Positions 1 through 11,114 of a stretch of DNA of 64,000 nt are shown here, in pieces. This DNA comes from Mytilus trossulus. Taxonomy: Eukaryota; Mollusca; Bivalvia; Mytilida; Mytilidae. The translations under genes were made by a program, and so were the position numbers. The notes under the pieces are model-generated. The model was not told the origin of the DNA, searched no databases, and saw only the letters and a list, made by a program, of their open reading frames with translations. Each line of letters opens with the position of its first letter. Within the stretch, counting starts at the first letter, position 1. The stretch lies in NCBI RefSeq assembly GCF_036588685.1, contig NC_086386.1:72166682-72230681 (forward strand). The letters are read 5' to 3'.

Positions 1-877
1 AACTTGAGTACGCTATTTAATTATTTTCCAATGTACAAATAGTTAGAAAATGTTATCAAAAGTTTGATAGGGCAATATCACAGATATTTGACGGAGCACC
101 CCTTTAATTGGGATATAACATTTCACTACAATCAATGTTGTATTATAAACTAATACCTATGTTTTCGATTGAAATAAACCAGGTATTTTCAAAATGTATA
201 CGGTTATCGAGTATGTATTGCTGGACTGGGTTATAACTGCTCATATATCAATTTCGAACGTATAGTTCTACAGAGATGATTTTGAGAACACTTATCTAAC
301 ATCAAAAATACATCAGAATAAAGCCATTAAAATCTAACAAGAGTGTTGAGAGAGAAGAGTGTAGATCTAATAATTACTCGAAGTGAGTTGAAATCTCAAA
401 TTATTGTTTGAAGAAGAAGATTTATAATTGCACTTGGATCTCACATATATATTCTCTTTTTTTTAAAGTTGCCAAATAAAACCTTTTGATTCCAGAGCAA
501 ATGAAATCTGAGGGTACATAGTCGACCTTCTAGTTATAATTTGACTTTAAACTAGCTTTAATTTACCTCCAGCACTCCGATGAGAGCGATTCATTATATT
601 ATTTGTAATTTTTATAAGGAGTTGTTGTTTGTACCTTACAATCTTACCACTTGTTCTGGTGTTGTACTGTACCAATTAAGAATGGATTAAACGCTCAAAA
701 CTATTATATATATATATATATATATATGTCGGTCGGTCCACACCTAATGTTCTTTTGTATTGGGGTTGTCGTATGATTCACGTATTTTTGTCATACTTTA
801 ACCTGGATTTACATCCCTCTGTATTAAGGTCTTAATGATACTATTATCTTTAGCCAATTACACCTCAACTTCGTACC
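1..877. other. AT-rich intergenic DNA, no gene seen
   Basis: I see no supportable coding exon or RNA gene on either strand. The only distinct structure is the TA dinucleotide run at 705-727. Confidence 0.6.
705..727. repeat. (TA)n microsatellite
   Basis: Uninterrupted alternating TA tract of about 23 bp, read directly from the sequence. Confidence 0.9.
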
Positions 878-1158
878 TTAAGGTGGTACCTAACACTACA
901 GGGAGATAACTCTGTAAAGTCAGATAAACGTTTTAATTACGTTGTGTTGTAAAGGGAATATTAAGCTTCTCAGTGATCAAAATAGGTGTTTGTCAAACGG
1001 CTATATAACCAGTGTAATATTCCTGACAAAAACGGTTGGTTCAAAATGTTTGTATTTTTATATTTTTGTTAAAGGGTCAAAGTAAATACTTTGTCAAAAT
1101 TTTATGAAAATTAAACGAGCCAAATTAATTTTAGTGAAAGTGTTGGGTACCACCTTAA
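878..1158. mobile_element. MITE with TTAA ends
   Basis: The element is about 281 bp, starts TTAAGGTGGTACCTAACAC and ends with its near-exact reverse complement (18 of 19 bases match). The outermost TTAA at both ends can be read as the target duplication typical of piggyBac-type elements. It has no coding capacity. An element with similar TTAAGG-GGTA ends lies at 33079-33295. The piggyBac link is inferred from the TTAA ends only. Confidence 0.7.
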
Positions 1159-2315
1159 TATCGTTTAATCAATATTTTAGTAAATATACTCCGGGGAGAC
1201 GTAAGGGGACTCTGTCTACGAATGCCTCTAATGTGTTATATGGACTTTCTACTAAGAACACATGAAGCTGAAATGATAACAACTTTAAAGCTATGCACGG
1301 GTAAGTCGAATTATAAAACGTGTTATTTTCATTCTATTAAAATATAAAAACATATACAAATCTTATGTGTTGTCATGTAATGTAAAATGTTTTAGAGAGA
1401 CCAATTATACTTAAATACTAAAAGACGACATCCAGTTTAAAGAAACGGAATGTAAAAAATCATACTTACATATAAATTATCACGATGTTTCCTTGGTTTG
1501 CACAGCAATTTCAGATAAAAAGATCAAATACGAACTTATAACCCAATCAAAGTATCAAATTTAATATGAATTTTAAGAAGAAAAAATCACGAAAAAAATC
1601 TCCTTTCTGAGGAGTTATCTCCCTTTCCAATGTTACATTAAACATACAATTTGAGTTTTCCTCAACTTTCATTTTTTTGGACTTTTTTGTGTATAATTGA
1701 GGCTTAATGTGAACGATTAGAACTGAAACATTTTCTGTTGCAATTAGTTTTAGATTCACAATTAGTTTGAAAGGCTTATTTACACAGAAAAGTCTATGGG
1801 AAATTACAATGTGTATGACATTTCGAATTGTTCCATTTGATAAGCGAATTTCTTTTATTTTTCAATTTTTCTCGGAGTTCAGTATTTTTGCGATTTTACT
1901 TGATAAAGTTACTGAAGACTAAGCTTCTAAAATATTTGAGGAACGACTGTAACATTTTTTCTGTATATGAAAAAAAAACTTTAAAATGTAGTGCATATTG
2001 AATAACGCGCGTAGCGCGTAATTTTCAAGTGTGCACCACATGTTTTATGTTATTTCGAATAGACAGGTAAAATGTTACAGTTATTTCTTATAATTTAATT
2101 CTTAATTCCATTTAAATCGGAAAACCATGAAAAACGTCGATGACGGCACGGTCACATGACTTAATTATGTCTATGGGCTGATAAACTTTACAACGTCAGC
2201 CAATCAGAAGACGCGTTACATCCAAAATTAAATTATTGTAGAACACCTTTTTCTAATGTAGTCAAATACGTATCTTAAATATCTTAAACATCAATAGTTT
2301 ATTTCTCTGTTGTAG
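1159..2315. other. Non-coding stretch with repeat remnants
   Basis: No convincing gene. Positions 1609-1630 contain the word GAGTTATCTCCCT, also seen at the end of the 33-kb MITE. Positions 1870-1900 resemble the tail of a dispersed family (GAGTTCAGTATTTTT). At 2005-2019 there is a CpG-rich palindrome, ACGCGC-gta-GCGCGT. Confidence 0.5.
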
Positions 2316-3448
2316 AACTGACAATCGTCGTCGTTTTGCTTCTGCTGAACGATAAACTACTTGGGAAAATATACGAGATTTTGATTTGCTTTCTCGTCAT
2401 AGCGATGTTGCAACAATCTGTATGGGACCATATCAGGGACATACCTTTTAGATTGTTAAAAAGACTTCCAGTTTTAACCACAATGCCACAAGAATCATTT
2501 CATATACACTTGTATTATGAAATTTGTGTTATGTTGTTAATTTTGGCATGTTGTTGTAAGATGATTAGCTTATTATGTACACGGAGCTCGAACATACTAG
2601 AAATGGCTAAATCTGTTTTTGAGATTCTTCCTAAATGTATCAAGTTTCTTAGTGTCGTACTGCCATTGGGATATGCCCTACCAATTGGTATTTTTTTGTT
2701 ACAAATTGGATATATATTCATAATATTTTACTCATTTGACATAAACTGTAATATTTATCTAATTCTACTTCAAATTTACTGCAATATTTACTGGCAGAAC
2801 ATTCCGTTTCATTTCATTTATTTTATTAACATCCCATTATATGTAATCAATATGATTTTTAACGTTAGTAACATCATAATCATATTAACTACGGGTGCAT
2901 CGAGAACAGACCAGCGAATTGCGGTAACTGAAATCGGCCAGCATAATGAGAACATCAACATTGAAGATAGCATTGCTTTAGATTTTCTTGCATATTCAAT
3001 TTGTTTGGTTCATATTCTATTTGGTTTAAACATTAGAAATTTTGTCCAAACTGAAACTATACTTATTACATCTACAAGCACAATTTGTATGACCAGTATA
3101 GGCACTATGTCTTATATTATAATACTATCAAACATCTGTTTTATTTTCCCAAAAATAATGTTATGGCTTTTACGCGGGGAAGTATACAAATATAATATCT
3201 CAGAGGTCTCAACACCTTTTATTGTGATGGGTATCTTATCAATCCAGTCGTTTGACAATGGTGTTAGATATATTGGTACGATAATATGTTTAGGCATTTT
3301 CCTTGTTGTTGGTTCTGATGTACGAAAAGTACATACGATTGCTAATTCGTATTTGTTAGAACTTGGTCATTCGGGAGAAATATTTTTTAGGACATGTAAA
3401 TCGGTTTCAATTGTTTTTATGTTAATAATATCCCTGTTTGGATTATAA
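2316..3448 (+). CDS. Exon of an unrecognised multi-pass membrane protein
   Basis: A continuous open frame of about 375 codons ends with a stop at 3446-3448. The frame has no ATG near its upstream end; the first in-frame ATG is at 2405. A good splice acceptor (ttctctgttgtag) ends at 2315 just inside the open frame, so I read this as the last coding exon of a gene whose 5' exons lie upstream, with incoming phase 1. The protein is very hydrophobic, with about eight possible membrane stretches. Counting from 2336, the clearest are near residues 13-28, 60-82, 104-133, 138-182 (probably two), 212-233, 255-282 and 313-330, and the C-terminus is also hydrophobic (356-370). Charged loops such as the one near residues 186-210 separate them. 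I do not recognise the family and assign no function. A start at the internal ATG 2405 is possible but would cut the first hydrophobic segment. Confidence 0.55.
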
Positions 3449-4364
3449 AAAATAGTAAGTATGATTTTGAAATAGACATAATATAGTTTCTGTAGATATT
3501 TCTTCTTGGATAAATGTGCATGTTACTGACGATTTACCTTTTGAAGATGGTATATAGGGTCAAATCTGGTCCATTCGATAAACTAGATGCCCTTACTGTC
3601 ATCGGAATAGGTTTCATTTCTGTTTTAGACTTCATTTTATATGCTACGGTATATTAACAGCTAATTGGAAATAGTTTAATTGCATTATATTAGTCAGATT
3701 TATTAACCATACTAACATACAAGTAACAAACGGTTGGAAAAAATTAAAATACATCTAGGGACAATTTAATTTATGCCACAAAATGCAACATAAGAACATT
3801 TATATGTTTTTCAATGAAATGTGTGCCATCTTGTCTTCGTAGTAAAATAAAACAATGTAAAAGGTCTTTGCTCAGTTTCTAATAATGTATTTGTAAGAAT
3901 TTATATTCATAGTGTAATGTAGTTTTGTAACAAAGCAGATGCTCTTTTTTATGTCAGCTGTTTATATTTTTCCTAATAAACTCTTGTAACACATTGTTAT
4001 GATATAAAATATATATTTGAAGACTTGACCCTGTTTCTTGCAACATTCGAGTTGTGAAATATTACCCCAAAAAGAACAGGTGCTGCTGAAATATTACTAC
4101 ATCTACATAGTAACAGGAAAATATGTTTTAATGTTTATCAAATCAGTAAAGAATAATCTTGACAATAAAAATTGTCCAGATTATTCTTCTTAATTGAGGA
4201 CAGCAATGATCTAAAATCAATGGCCACACTTACTGGATATGTACATGCATCAAGTTTGGTGATATTAGTTAGAAAAAAATAATCTGCGTTGTCTATTGAT
4301 GTGGCACCAACGCCTACTAAATGACACTCTACAATATTTCCTAACCACCCTATCTGCTCTGCTA
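3449..4364. other. 3' flank and intergenic DNA
   Basis: AT-rich and without a convincing ORF. An AATAAA-like word at about 3974 (CCTAATAAACTC) could serve as a polyadenylation signal for the membrane-protein gene, but its distance of about 530 bp makes this a guess. Confidence 0.4.
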
Positions 4365-4369
4365 GGAGA

Positions 4370-4562
4370 TGTCGTGAATTGAGGCCAAGAGACTTTATAT
4401 CATTTTCTTATGTAATTGTTTCCCGTACTTTCGCGCACACTATTGTTTATGTAACGTAACGTTATTGTTACGTATATCTATCATCTTACGATCATAAAGA
4501 ATGTAAACTAGCAAGACGTTATTTTTCCTCCACAACAAAAGTGAACAACCCTCAAAATATTG
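4370..4562 (+). repeat. Left LTR-like arm of the BEL element
   Basis: Starts with TGTCGTGAATT directly after the GGAGA target repeat. The LTR proper probably ends at CCCTCA (about 4553), followed by leader sequence. The match to the right arm, in inverse orientation, continues through ATATTG at 4557-4562, a few bases past the likely LTR end. Confidence 0.85.
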
Positions 4563-4578
4563 GTGCCGTGACGAAAAC
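4559..4578 (+). promoter_or_regulatory. Putative tRNA primer-binding site
   Basis: TTGGTGCCGTGACGA just inside the left LTR resembles LTR-retroelement primer-binding sites complementary to a tRNA 3' end. The tRNA species cannot be named from the sequence alone. Confidence 0.5.
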
Positions 4579-4589
4579 CACAACTAGAA

Positions 4590-6962
4590 ATGAGTTCGAA
4601 ACTCAAAACAGTACGAGCCGCACATCGACGAGCAGTAATAAAGCTACTGAAAAAAGCAGACCCGACAGAAGAGCCGCATCAAGATGTTCTCAACCTCAGA
4701 TCCATGACAGAGCTCATCAAAACCAAGAAGAAGATATTGTCTGACCTCAATGAGAAGATTCTAGAATCCATTGAAGAAGAAGAAGACCTCGACCAAGAAA
4801 TTGAAGAAGTTGACAAATACGAGTTAGATATTCAAATTGGAATGACGAAAATTGAGAAGATCCTAAAAGAAGTAAGTCATTCTAAAAATCAATCAGCTCT
4901 TAACCCTAATGCATCAGATTTTATATGCAATAACCCAAGCGTGCAAGAACATCCTAACCAGATAATTTTCTACTCAGAGCAAACAAGCCTCAGCCATGGC
5001 CAGTCAAGCATGCCTACCTCCACAGTGTCAAGTCATAATAACAAATTGCCTAAACTCAACTTGCCAACTTTCGGCGGAAATCTACTAGAATGGTCAGCCT
5101 TTTGTGATTCCTATAATAATTCTGTACATGAAAATCCTTCATTGAGTGACGTGCAACGATTTAATTATTTGAAATCGCAACTTTATGGAGAAGCTAGCCA
5201 GTGTATTTCAGGAATGCAAATGACTAATACAAACTATAATCAAGCAATACAAATTCTGCACGAGAGATTTGGCCAACAACACAAAATAGTAAACGCATAC
5301 ATGCAAAATTTGTTAAATTTGCCTGCACCAACGCCCGGAATTAGGGGACTGAAATCGTTCAGTGACACAATAGAAAGTAATATACGTGAACTAGAAGGAA
5401 TGGGTCGATATCAGGAATCGTACGGAAGCCTAATAATACCACTAATACTCAACAAACTTCCATGTTTTGTCAGACAAAACATTACTCGAGACCACGGGAA
5501 TGATGATTGGGATATTTCAAGTTTACGCAAAGCAATAAAGAAAGAAATTTGTATTCAAGAAGCCGCTAACGCCAATCCTATTGAAACCGATATTATCCCA
5601 ACCGCATCGTTCGTTACAGAAACAACAAATAAAAGATGGAGTTCAACAGGGTCTAAAGATAGTAACAACAATAGTGCCGTTAAGACTAAAAGGTCGTGTT
5701 TGTTTTGTCAGAACACACATCACCCAAATGAATGTACAAAGATCACCGATATAAACTCCCGCACCCAAATCGTAAAGCAAAAACGAGTTTGTTTTAACTG
5801 TCTCAGTAATCACAAGGTTTCGGAATGCAAGTCAAAATACAGTTGCCGAAATTGTAGTAAGAAACATCACAGTAGCATCTGCCGTTATAAATTACTAAAT
5901 GAAAACTCCACTTCAAATGAAAATAAAGCCGTAACAAAACCTGTCAACGAAGAGCTACAAAGTACCACAGAAACAAAGAGCGACGCTATGCATTCTGCCG
6001 TTACAGCACATACTGAAATTCTATTGAAAACCGCCGTAGCGCCCGTATGGTACAATGCTGAAAGTGTTATGACTAACATTCTACTCGATGAAAGCTCCCA
6101 GAATTCATTTATATCACTAGAACTAGAAGAAAAACTCCATATCAAACCAACTGGTATAGTTAGCATGCACATTTCTGCATTTGGCGGGAAAGAAGGTGAG
6201 GTACGCAACCTGGAGAAAGCGACAATATCGATTGAGACAGAAAGGAAAGACAGAATTTCAATGGAAGTAATAGTTGTTCCAAAAATTGCCGCACCGATAC
6301 ATATGAAGAAACGAGTAAACATTAACTGCTTGCCCTATTTACGAGGATTACAACTTGCCCACCCAGTCACGCAGGATGAAAAGTTTTCCATTTCACTTCT
6401 CGTTGGAGCAGACTACTACTGGTCTTTAGTACAATATGAAGTTATTCGAGGTGACGGACCAACAGCTGTTAAATGCAAATTAGGTTATTTGCTATCAGGA
6501 CCGCTGAACACAGATACTGAAAATACACAATGGAACTCTACAATGATGAATGTTTTAGTGGTGCACAAACCCGAGGAGTGCAATTTACAGAAATTTCGGG
6601 AAATTGAGTCGAGCGGATTAGAGACGGATTCTGATGACACCATACAAAATGTACAAAACCTAGTGTTTGAGTATCAAAACTCTAACATAACTTTTAAGGA
6701 AATTAAATATGTTGCAAAACTACCTTGGGAACCACCCCCACTACCAAAGGATCGAGTTAAAGATACCATACCTTTTTTCACATCTGGGATAGATTTTACC
6801 GGACCTCTACACATCAAGGATACATCTCATCTTTTACACGGAAGGATTGTTACGACCACAGAGATGCACAACGACAAACACAACGCGAATATTCAACAAC
6901 TTGATACGATAACAGCAAACAAACTATTTGAGCAGCAAAAGTACGGACTTCTAGAGGACTAG
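4590..6962 (+). CDS. BEL/Pao Gag-protease polyprotein with internal pol deletion
   Basis: A 790-codon ORF. Residues 1-100 are charged and coiled-coil-like. Around residues 150-330 it matches the BEL/Pao Gag region (DUF1759), including LPKLNLPTFGG and a YLKSQLYGEA stretch. Around residues 370-435 lie paired zinc-knuckle-like motifs (CLFC...H...C and CFNCLSNH...C, then CRNCSKKHHSSIC). Around residues 475-640 follows the A16 aspartic-protease-like region (DUF1758), ending YLLSGPL. The expected DSG catalytic triplet reads D-E-S here (LLDESSQNSF), so protease activity is doubtful. Near nucleotide 6728 the frame jumps from the linker before reverse transcriptase (KLPWE) into the start of integrase (PPPLPKDRV...GIDFTGPL). 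The whole RT/RNase H region is absent, with the reading frame preserved. A second jump follows GIDFTGPLHIKD. The ORF stops 2 bp before the out-of-frame pol end. Confidence 0.85.
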   Translation: MSSKLKTVRAAHRRAVIKLLKKADPTEEPHQDVLNLRSMTELIKTKKKILSDLNEKILESIEEEEDLDQEIEEVDKYELDIQIGMTKIEKILKEVSHSKNQSALNPNASDFICNNPSVQEHPNQIIFYSEQTSLSHGQSSMPTSTVSSHNNKLPKLNLPTFGGNLLEWSAFCDSYNNSVHENPSLSDVQRFNYLKSQLYGEASQCISGMQMTNTNYNQAIQILHERFGQQHKIVNAYMQNLLNLPAPTPGIRGLKSFSDTIESNIRELEGMGRYQESYGSLIIPLILNKLPCFVRQNITRDHGNDDWDISSLRKAIKKEICIQEAANANPIETDIIPTASFVTETTNKRWSSTGSKDSNNNSAVKTKRSCLFCQNTHHPNECTKITDINSRTQIVKQKRVCFNCLSNHKVSECKSKYSCRNCSKKHHSSICRYKLLNENSTSNENKAVTKPVNEELQSTTETKSDAMHSAVTAHTEILLKTAVAPVWYNAESVMTNILLDESSQNSFISLELEEKLHIKPTGIVSMHISAFGGKEGEVRNLEKATISIETERKDRISMEVIVVPKIAAPIHMKKRVNINCLPYLRGLQLAHPVTQDEKFSISLLVGADYYWSLVQYEVIRGDGPTAVKCKLGYLLSGPLNTDTENTQWNSTMMNVLVVHKPEECNLQKFREIESSGLETDSDDTIQNVQNLVFEYQNSNITFKEIKYVAKLPWEPPPLPKDRVKDTIPFFTSGIDFTGPLHIKDTSHLLHGRIVTTTEMHNDKHNANIQQLDTITANKLFEQQKYGLLED

Positions 6963-6964
6963 TT

Positions 6965-7006
6965 ACCACACGACCAATTGTGAAGTTATATCCATTAGAA
7001 CTATAG
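6965..7006 (+). pseudogene. C-terminal tail of BEL pol, frameshifted
   Basis: Reads TTRPIVKLYPLEL then a stop, which is the usual C-terminus of BEL/Pao Pol. It lies in a different frame from the Gag ORF that ends at 6962, so it is not translated with it. It shows that the 3' part of the internal region is in normal orientation up to about 27 bp before the inverted right arm. Confidence 0.75.
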
Positions 7007-7032
7007 TAACAGTTAAAGGATTTTTGTGAAGA

Positions 7033-7225
7033 CAATATATTGAGGGTTGTTCACTTTTGTTGTGGAGTAAACATTACGTCTTGCTAGTTTACATTCTTTA
7101 TGATCGTAAGATGATAGATATACGTAACAATAACGTTATGTTACATAAACAATAGTGTGCGCGAAAGTACGGGAGACAATTACATAAGAAAATGATATAA
7201 AGTCTCTTGGCCTATATTCACGACA
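7033..7225 (-). repeat. Right LTR-like arm, inverted
   Basis: Reverse complement of 4370-4562 with 8 mismatches over 193 bp. Its inner end also carries the ATATTG leader bases found downstream of the left LTR. This suggests it was copied from a 5'-LTR context rather than being a normal 3' LTR. Confidence 0.85.
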
Positions 7226-7384
7226 GGAGATAATGAAATTAAGAAACAAAAAATATCCCTTAAAAACTTAGTTATTCGGGCAGTATATAATCAAGTCATA
7301 TTAGGGGAAAAATCAATTGGAAGTTTTTTAATTTTAAATTAAAATAATATAATAATATGATTTATCATTGAAAATACTTTTAAT

Positions 7385-7650
7385 TAGATATATAAAGATA
7401 TGGTATGAGTGCTAATGGGACATCTCTCCATAAAAATTATAATTTGTAAAATAAACCGTTATAATCCAAGTTACGTAACTTCAACACGGAGCCTTAGCTC
7501 ATACCGAACATCTTCGTAGGGCCCTCAAAAGGACTTGTGTAAAAACCATTCAAACGGTAAAACCAACAGTGTAATCAATTTAAAAAAAACTAGAAACGAG
7601 AAACATTTATGAACCACACCCACAAACGACAACCATAGAATATCAGGTTA
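7385..7650 (+). repeat. Interspersed repeat, 'ATGAGTGCCAATGAGACAACTC' family
   Basis: Contains the diverged landmarks of a family seen again at 30725-30975: a start near TATGAGTGCTAATGGGACA, a middle at ACACGGAGCCTTAGCTCA and an end near AACCATTCAAACGG...GAACCACA. It is non-coding. I recognise the family as abundant in mussel DNA but cannot name its class. Confidence 0.65.
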
Positions 7651-7964
7651 TTGACATAAGACAGGTGCACACATGCTAATGAATGAATACATTAAGATTT
7701 GATTATTATCATAATTAGAGAAAACAAGATGATCGATCCATCCGCAAACAGCCTCTGCATTTTTGTTAAGCTTCTAGTCTAAATAGGTCAAGAACACGCA
7801 AAATTGAAATGAATGATTTTACACTGGTTATTTCATTATCCATTTCACCTGTATACTATAGGTCTGATTTCTTTTTTTAAAATACCGAACACGACGTTTT
7901 ATTTAAAAAAGGTAGAAAACCATAAAAACTGATAAAGTAAAGCGTAATCAATTCACGATGCATG

Positions 7965-8040
7965 TAAAACCAAACTGTCATATCCCCGACTTGATACAGT
8001 CATTTTCGGATGAAAAAAAATGGTTTTACCTATCGCTACA
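7965..8040 (-). repeat. Fragment of the 'CCAAGTCAGGAATATGACAGTT' dispersed family
   Basis: The reverse complement of this stretch matches part of the repeat best seen in full at 48860-49105. Confidence 0.5.
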
Positions 8041-8314
8041 TGTATGATCATGGCAAAATTGGATGAGCAACCCAAACGTGTCAATATGATTATAATTGTT
8101 ATGCAGGAGCCGAAATTGAAAAAAAATATACACTACAAATGACATATAAATGTTAGCGTACTTACAGATTACCAATATAATCTCACAAAGACGCCAACAG
8201 AAAATGCACTATATTTAGCAAAATTGACAACAAAAAGTTTCTTTAGTTTATAGTTTAATGACAAAAAAGCCAATACAGACATGTTTCTGATCGTTGGTAC
8301 ATACCATATATGTT

Positions 8315-8437
8315 ATAGATTATGCATATTTTAAGGGTTTTCTTGATGTAGAACCCATCGAGGGGGATCAGGATTGATTGTGACACCCCAAGGTGTGTTC
8401 TACTACAAAAAACATGAAAATATGCATTATCTGACTT
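8315..8437. repeat. Short imperfect inverted repeat
   Basis: Positions 8315-8360 and 8390-8437 are imperfect reverse complements sharing ATGCATATTTT and TAGAAC words. Small ORFs on both strands here are side effects of this structure. Confidence 0.5.
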
Positions 8438-8599
8438 ATATACCGTCAAATATAATATTGTTTTTTTCTAAAGATTTGCAAAATTTAGCATCCTATTTTA
8501 TCGACCACACTAACGTGGGCTATTCCTTTCTAATGCGTACCGGTTTTAGTACGCCCTTCGACTCATATAGAATGTTAAAGAAAACTCACTAATAATCTA

Positions 8600-9165
8600 G
8601 ATATAAACCTTAGAAATTATTATCCATACACAATAAAAACATTACTGGAGCTGCATGAAATAAGACACAAATGAATGGTTACCATCCGGTGTATGAATAA
8701 TACAAGACGCCTTGTAAGTAATTTAGTTTTACAAACTTAGTTTATAGAAACGGGGGATGGGAGATATGCTGTCTGTTTTTTTCTATTTGTAATGACATTT
8801 CTATCGCGGAAAAGTGATCATCTTTTCAACAATTTTAATTGAATCGAATGAAATATTCAGGAATACTTTCTTTTGAATAGCAAAACATGTTTAACGGATA
8901 ATCAGGATGTAACCATATACCATCCGCCCACCCGACCTCATTGTGAAGTACGTGCATGTTATTCAATTGAATATAAGACTATTGTTTTGATTGATCATTT
9001 AATAGAGTTAAAGGAATATATAAATGTAAAAGAGTAAAGAACTGACACGAAGGGAAAACAAAATAGTGATACATGTACATGTTACACGAAAACAATTATC
9101 AATACATGTCGGTCACAATATGATTTCCTATTCAGGGTGTATCGTCCTGATCGTTTAGCAACCAT
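8600..9165. other. Non-coding, nothing recognised
   Basis: AT-rich sequence without ORFs or clear repeats. Confidence 0.5.
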
Positions 9166-9170
9166 CAGAA

Positions 9171-9356
9171 TTTTTAAAAATTAAAAGGAGAGAATTGTTT
9201 AAAATTAAAGGAGAGAATTGTTTAAAAATGAGAGAGAGAATTGTTTAAAAATTAAGGAGAGAAGTATTTAAAGTTAACGAAGAGAATTGTTTGAAAATAA
9301 AGGAGAGCATTGTTTAAAAAAAGGAGATAATTGTTTTAGAATGAAGGAGATTATAG
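9171..9356 (+). repeat. Minisatellite, unit about 24 bp
   Basis: About seven or eight imperfect tandem copies of a unit close to GGAGAGAATTGTTTAAAAATTAA. Copies diverge toward the right end (GGAGATAATTGTTTTAGAATGAA). Confidence 0.85.
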
Positions 9357-11059
9357 CTTTTCTTGAATATGTCCGAAACATCAAATAAAAAAGACAGTAT
9401 TAGGCCTTATTTTCATCAAAAAAATCTGTATAGCTATTTGCTCTTCATTTTAATAAGAGTATTCTCTTTAGATATGTAAGATAATGACGACCAGAAGACA
9501 TGCTCAGACAAAGAACCAGATCTATCTAGAACAGTATACTAATTTGAAGGAAAAAATAGTAAAATGTTTTAATTAATTTATTTGTTATTGGGTCGTATTC
9601 CGTTGCTATCTTGGTTCTGCATTTGACAGATTATGCTATATTTTTCTGCAGTCCACAAAAATTTCCATTAGCAAAGTATGTTCAAAACACAATGTACACA
9701 AGCTAAAGTACAGACACTGTGCTTTATCATGAACTTATGTTTCAATGAGTTTTATACCTATTTGTTAAACCTTACTATTCATTGCAAACAGTCATAAGAA
9801 AAACATGTATATCAGGAAATATGTTGAACTAGAAACTCAGCATATCAGAAAACATGAAGTTATTGTCTAAGAGATTCAAAATAATACACACAAACTACAA
9901 CTTGATACGTTTGGTTGCTGACAAAATATTAAGGCATTCAATATGCACGCCGTGTCCCCATGCCATTTTATTTTGAAAGTAGAAATCTAATTTATAGAAA
10001 CTCAGGATGATATGTAAAAATGGGGAAAGGTACAATTTATATTAATTCGTTTTAAAATTGTCGTAAAAAATATCGCTTGGGCAAAATGGAAAATGGAAAT
10101 TTATCTGGATGAGAATACGGATAGAACTAGGCAACAAAGAACACTACAAGCAGAAGAAGGAAACTCATATTTACAAGTAAACGACTGATTTATTATTATT
10201 CAAACAGCTGAAAGAAACTAAATAAAAAGCGAGATATTGTAATCATATATCATAAACACGAGGATTTTCACAGTCGTAAAAGGGGTTTTTAGAACAAGTT
10301 TACAATATAAAAAAAGAAGATGTTGTATGATAGCCATTGAGACCACTTTCCACAAGAGACCAACATGACACACAAATTAACAATTATTGTTTTCCGCAAT
10401 GAGCAAAGTATACATGTACAAAAGTGTTGGAAAATATTTTGTATCAATACAATATAATATATTCTGACAATATACATAATTTTTATATTTTTTTTTATTT
10501 TACAATTTACATCCGTCACTTGACACTAAAGATGTAAAAATATAAATCATTGCACGTATTTTTTTCCTTTCTACCAAAGAAGAAATGACGGAAATGTTAG
10601 CTAGCGAACATTTCTACTACATGTTAGATCTCTAAATTACCTTTCTACTATATGAACTGCATATTCAAAATATGTACTTGGTGTTGCTACTTATATTAAA
10701 GGTGCGCATATCGTCCGGATTTTCTTTTTTTGTTCACGACTGGTTGCTAGATAAGGCATTTTGTTAGGATATAAAGGCACGCAAAGTACAGACTCCGGTT
10801 TACATCTCCTACATGTGCAATTTTAAGCTACAACTTTTATATTTCGCACTTTGTCTTACTTATGAATAAGAATACATAATTTTATATGATCTCAAGATTT
10901 GTTTTGTAAACAATTTTCCACGATGGTCAGAATGTTGCACTTTGTGAAATGTAGCATGCAGTTTTAAGCTGAATGATGTTTTGCTTGATCTTGTTATCTT
11001 CTTTTTCTGTCATTTTTGGTATCTCTTTTGCTCCGATATCGTAATGTTTTGATTCATCT
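9357..11059. other. Non-coding stretch, no gene seen
   Basis: Short ORFs such as the one at 10289-10519 have no recognisable features. No clear repeat family was recognised here. Confidence 0.5.
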
Positions 11060-11114
11060 GAAAGCAGTCTCTGCTGTAAGAAATATTATCATCGTGTTCT
11101 ATTTTATTCAATAG

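Larger units (their letters stand above)
4365..7230 (+). mobile_element. Non-autonomous BEL/Pao retroelement with inverted terminal LTRs
   Basis: The unit is bounded by a 5-bp direct repeat, GGAGA (4365-4369 and 7226-7230), as expected for integrase-made target duplications. Inside are two 193-bp arms, 4370-4562 and 7033-7225. Instead of being direct copies, as LTRs are, they are reverse complements of each other, with 8 mismatches and no gaps by hand alignment (about 96% identity). The outer ends read TGTCGTG and CACGACA. Between them are a primer-binding-like site, a gag plus protease ORF and a short remnant of the pol C-terminus, all in plus orientation. Reverse transcriptase, RNase H and nearly all of integrase are missing, so mobilisation would need proteins supplied in trans. 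The BEL/Pao assignment rests on the gag, zinc-knuckle and pol-end motifs. Confidence 0.85.

Noticed and set aside
5885-6322. 145-codon minus-strand ORF
   Set aside because: Antisense shadow of the BEL gag-protease ORF.
8255-8592. Two opposing ORFs with similar peptides (YKKHENMHYLTYI-like)
   Set aside because: They arise from a short imperfect inverted repeat, not from genes.
9171-9356. Regular short repeats considered as a CRISPR array
   Set aside because: Units are directly tandem without unique spacers, and the genome is eukaryotic. It is a minisatellite.
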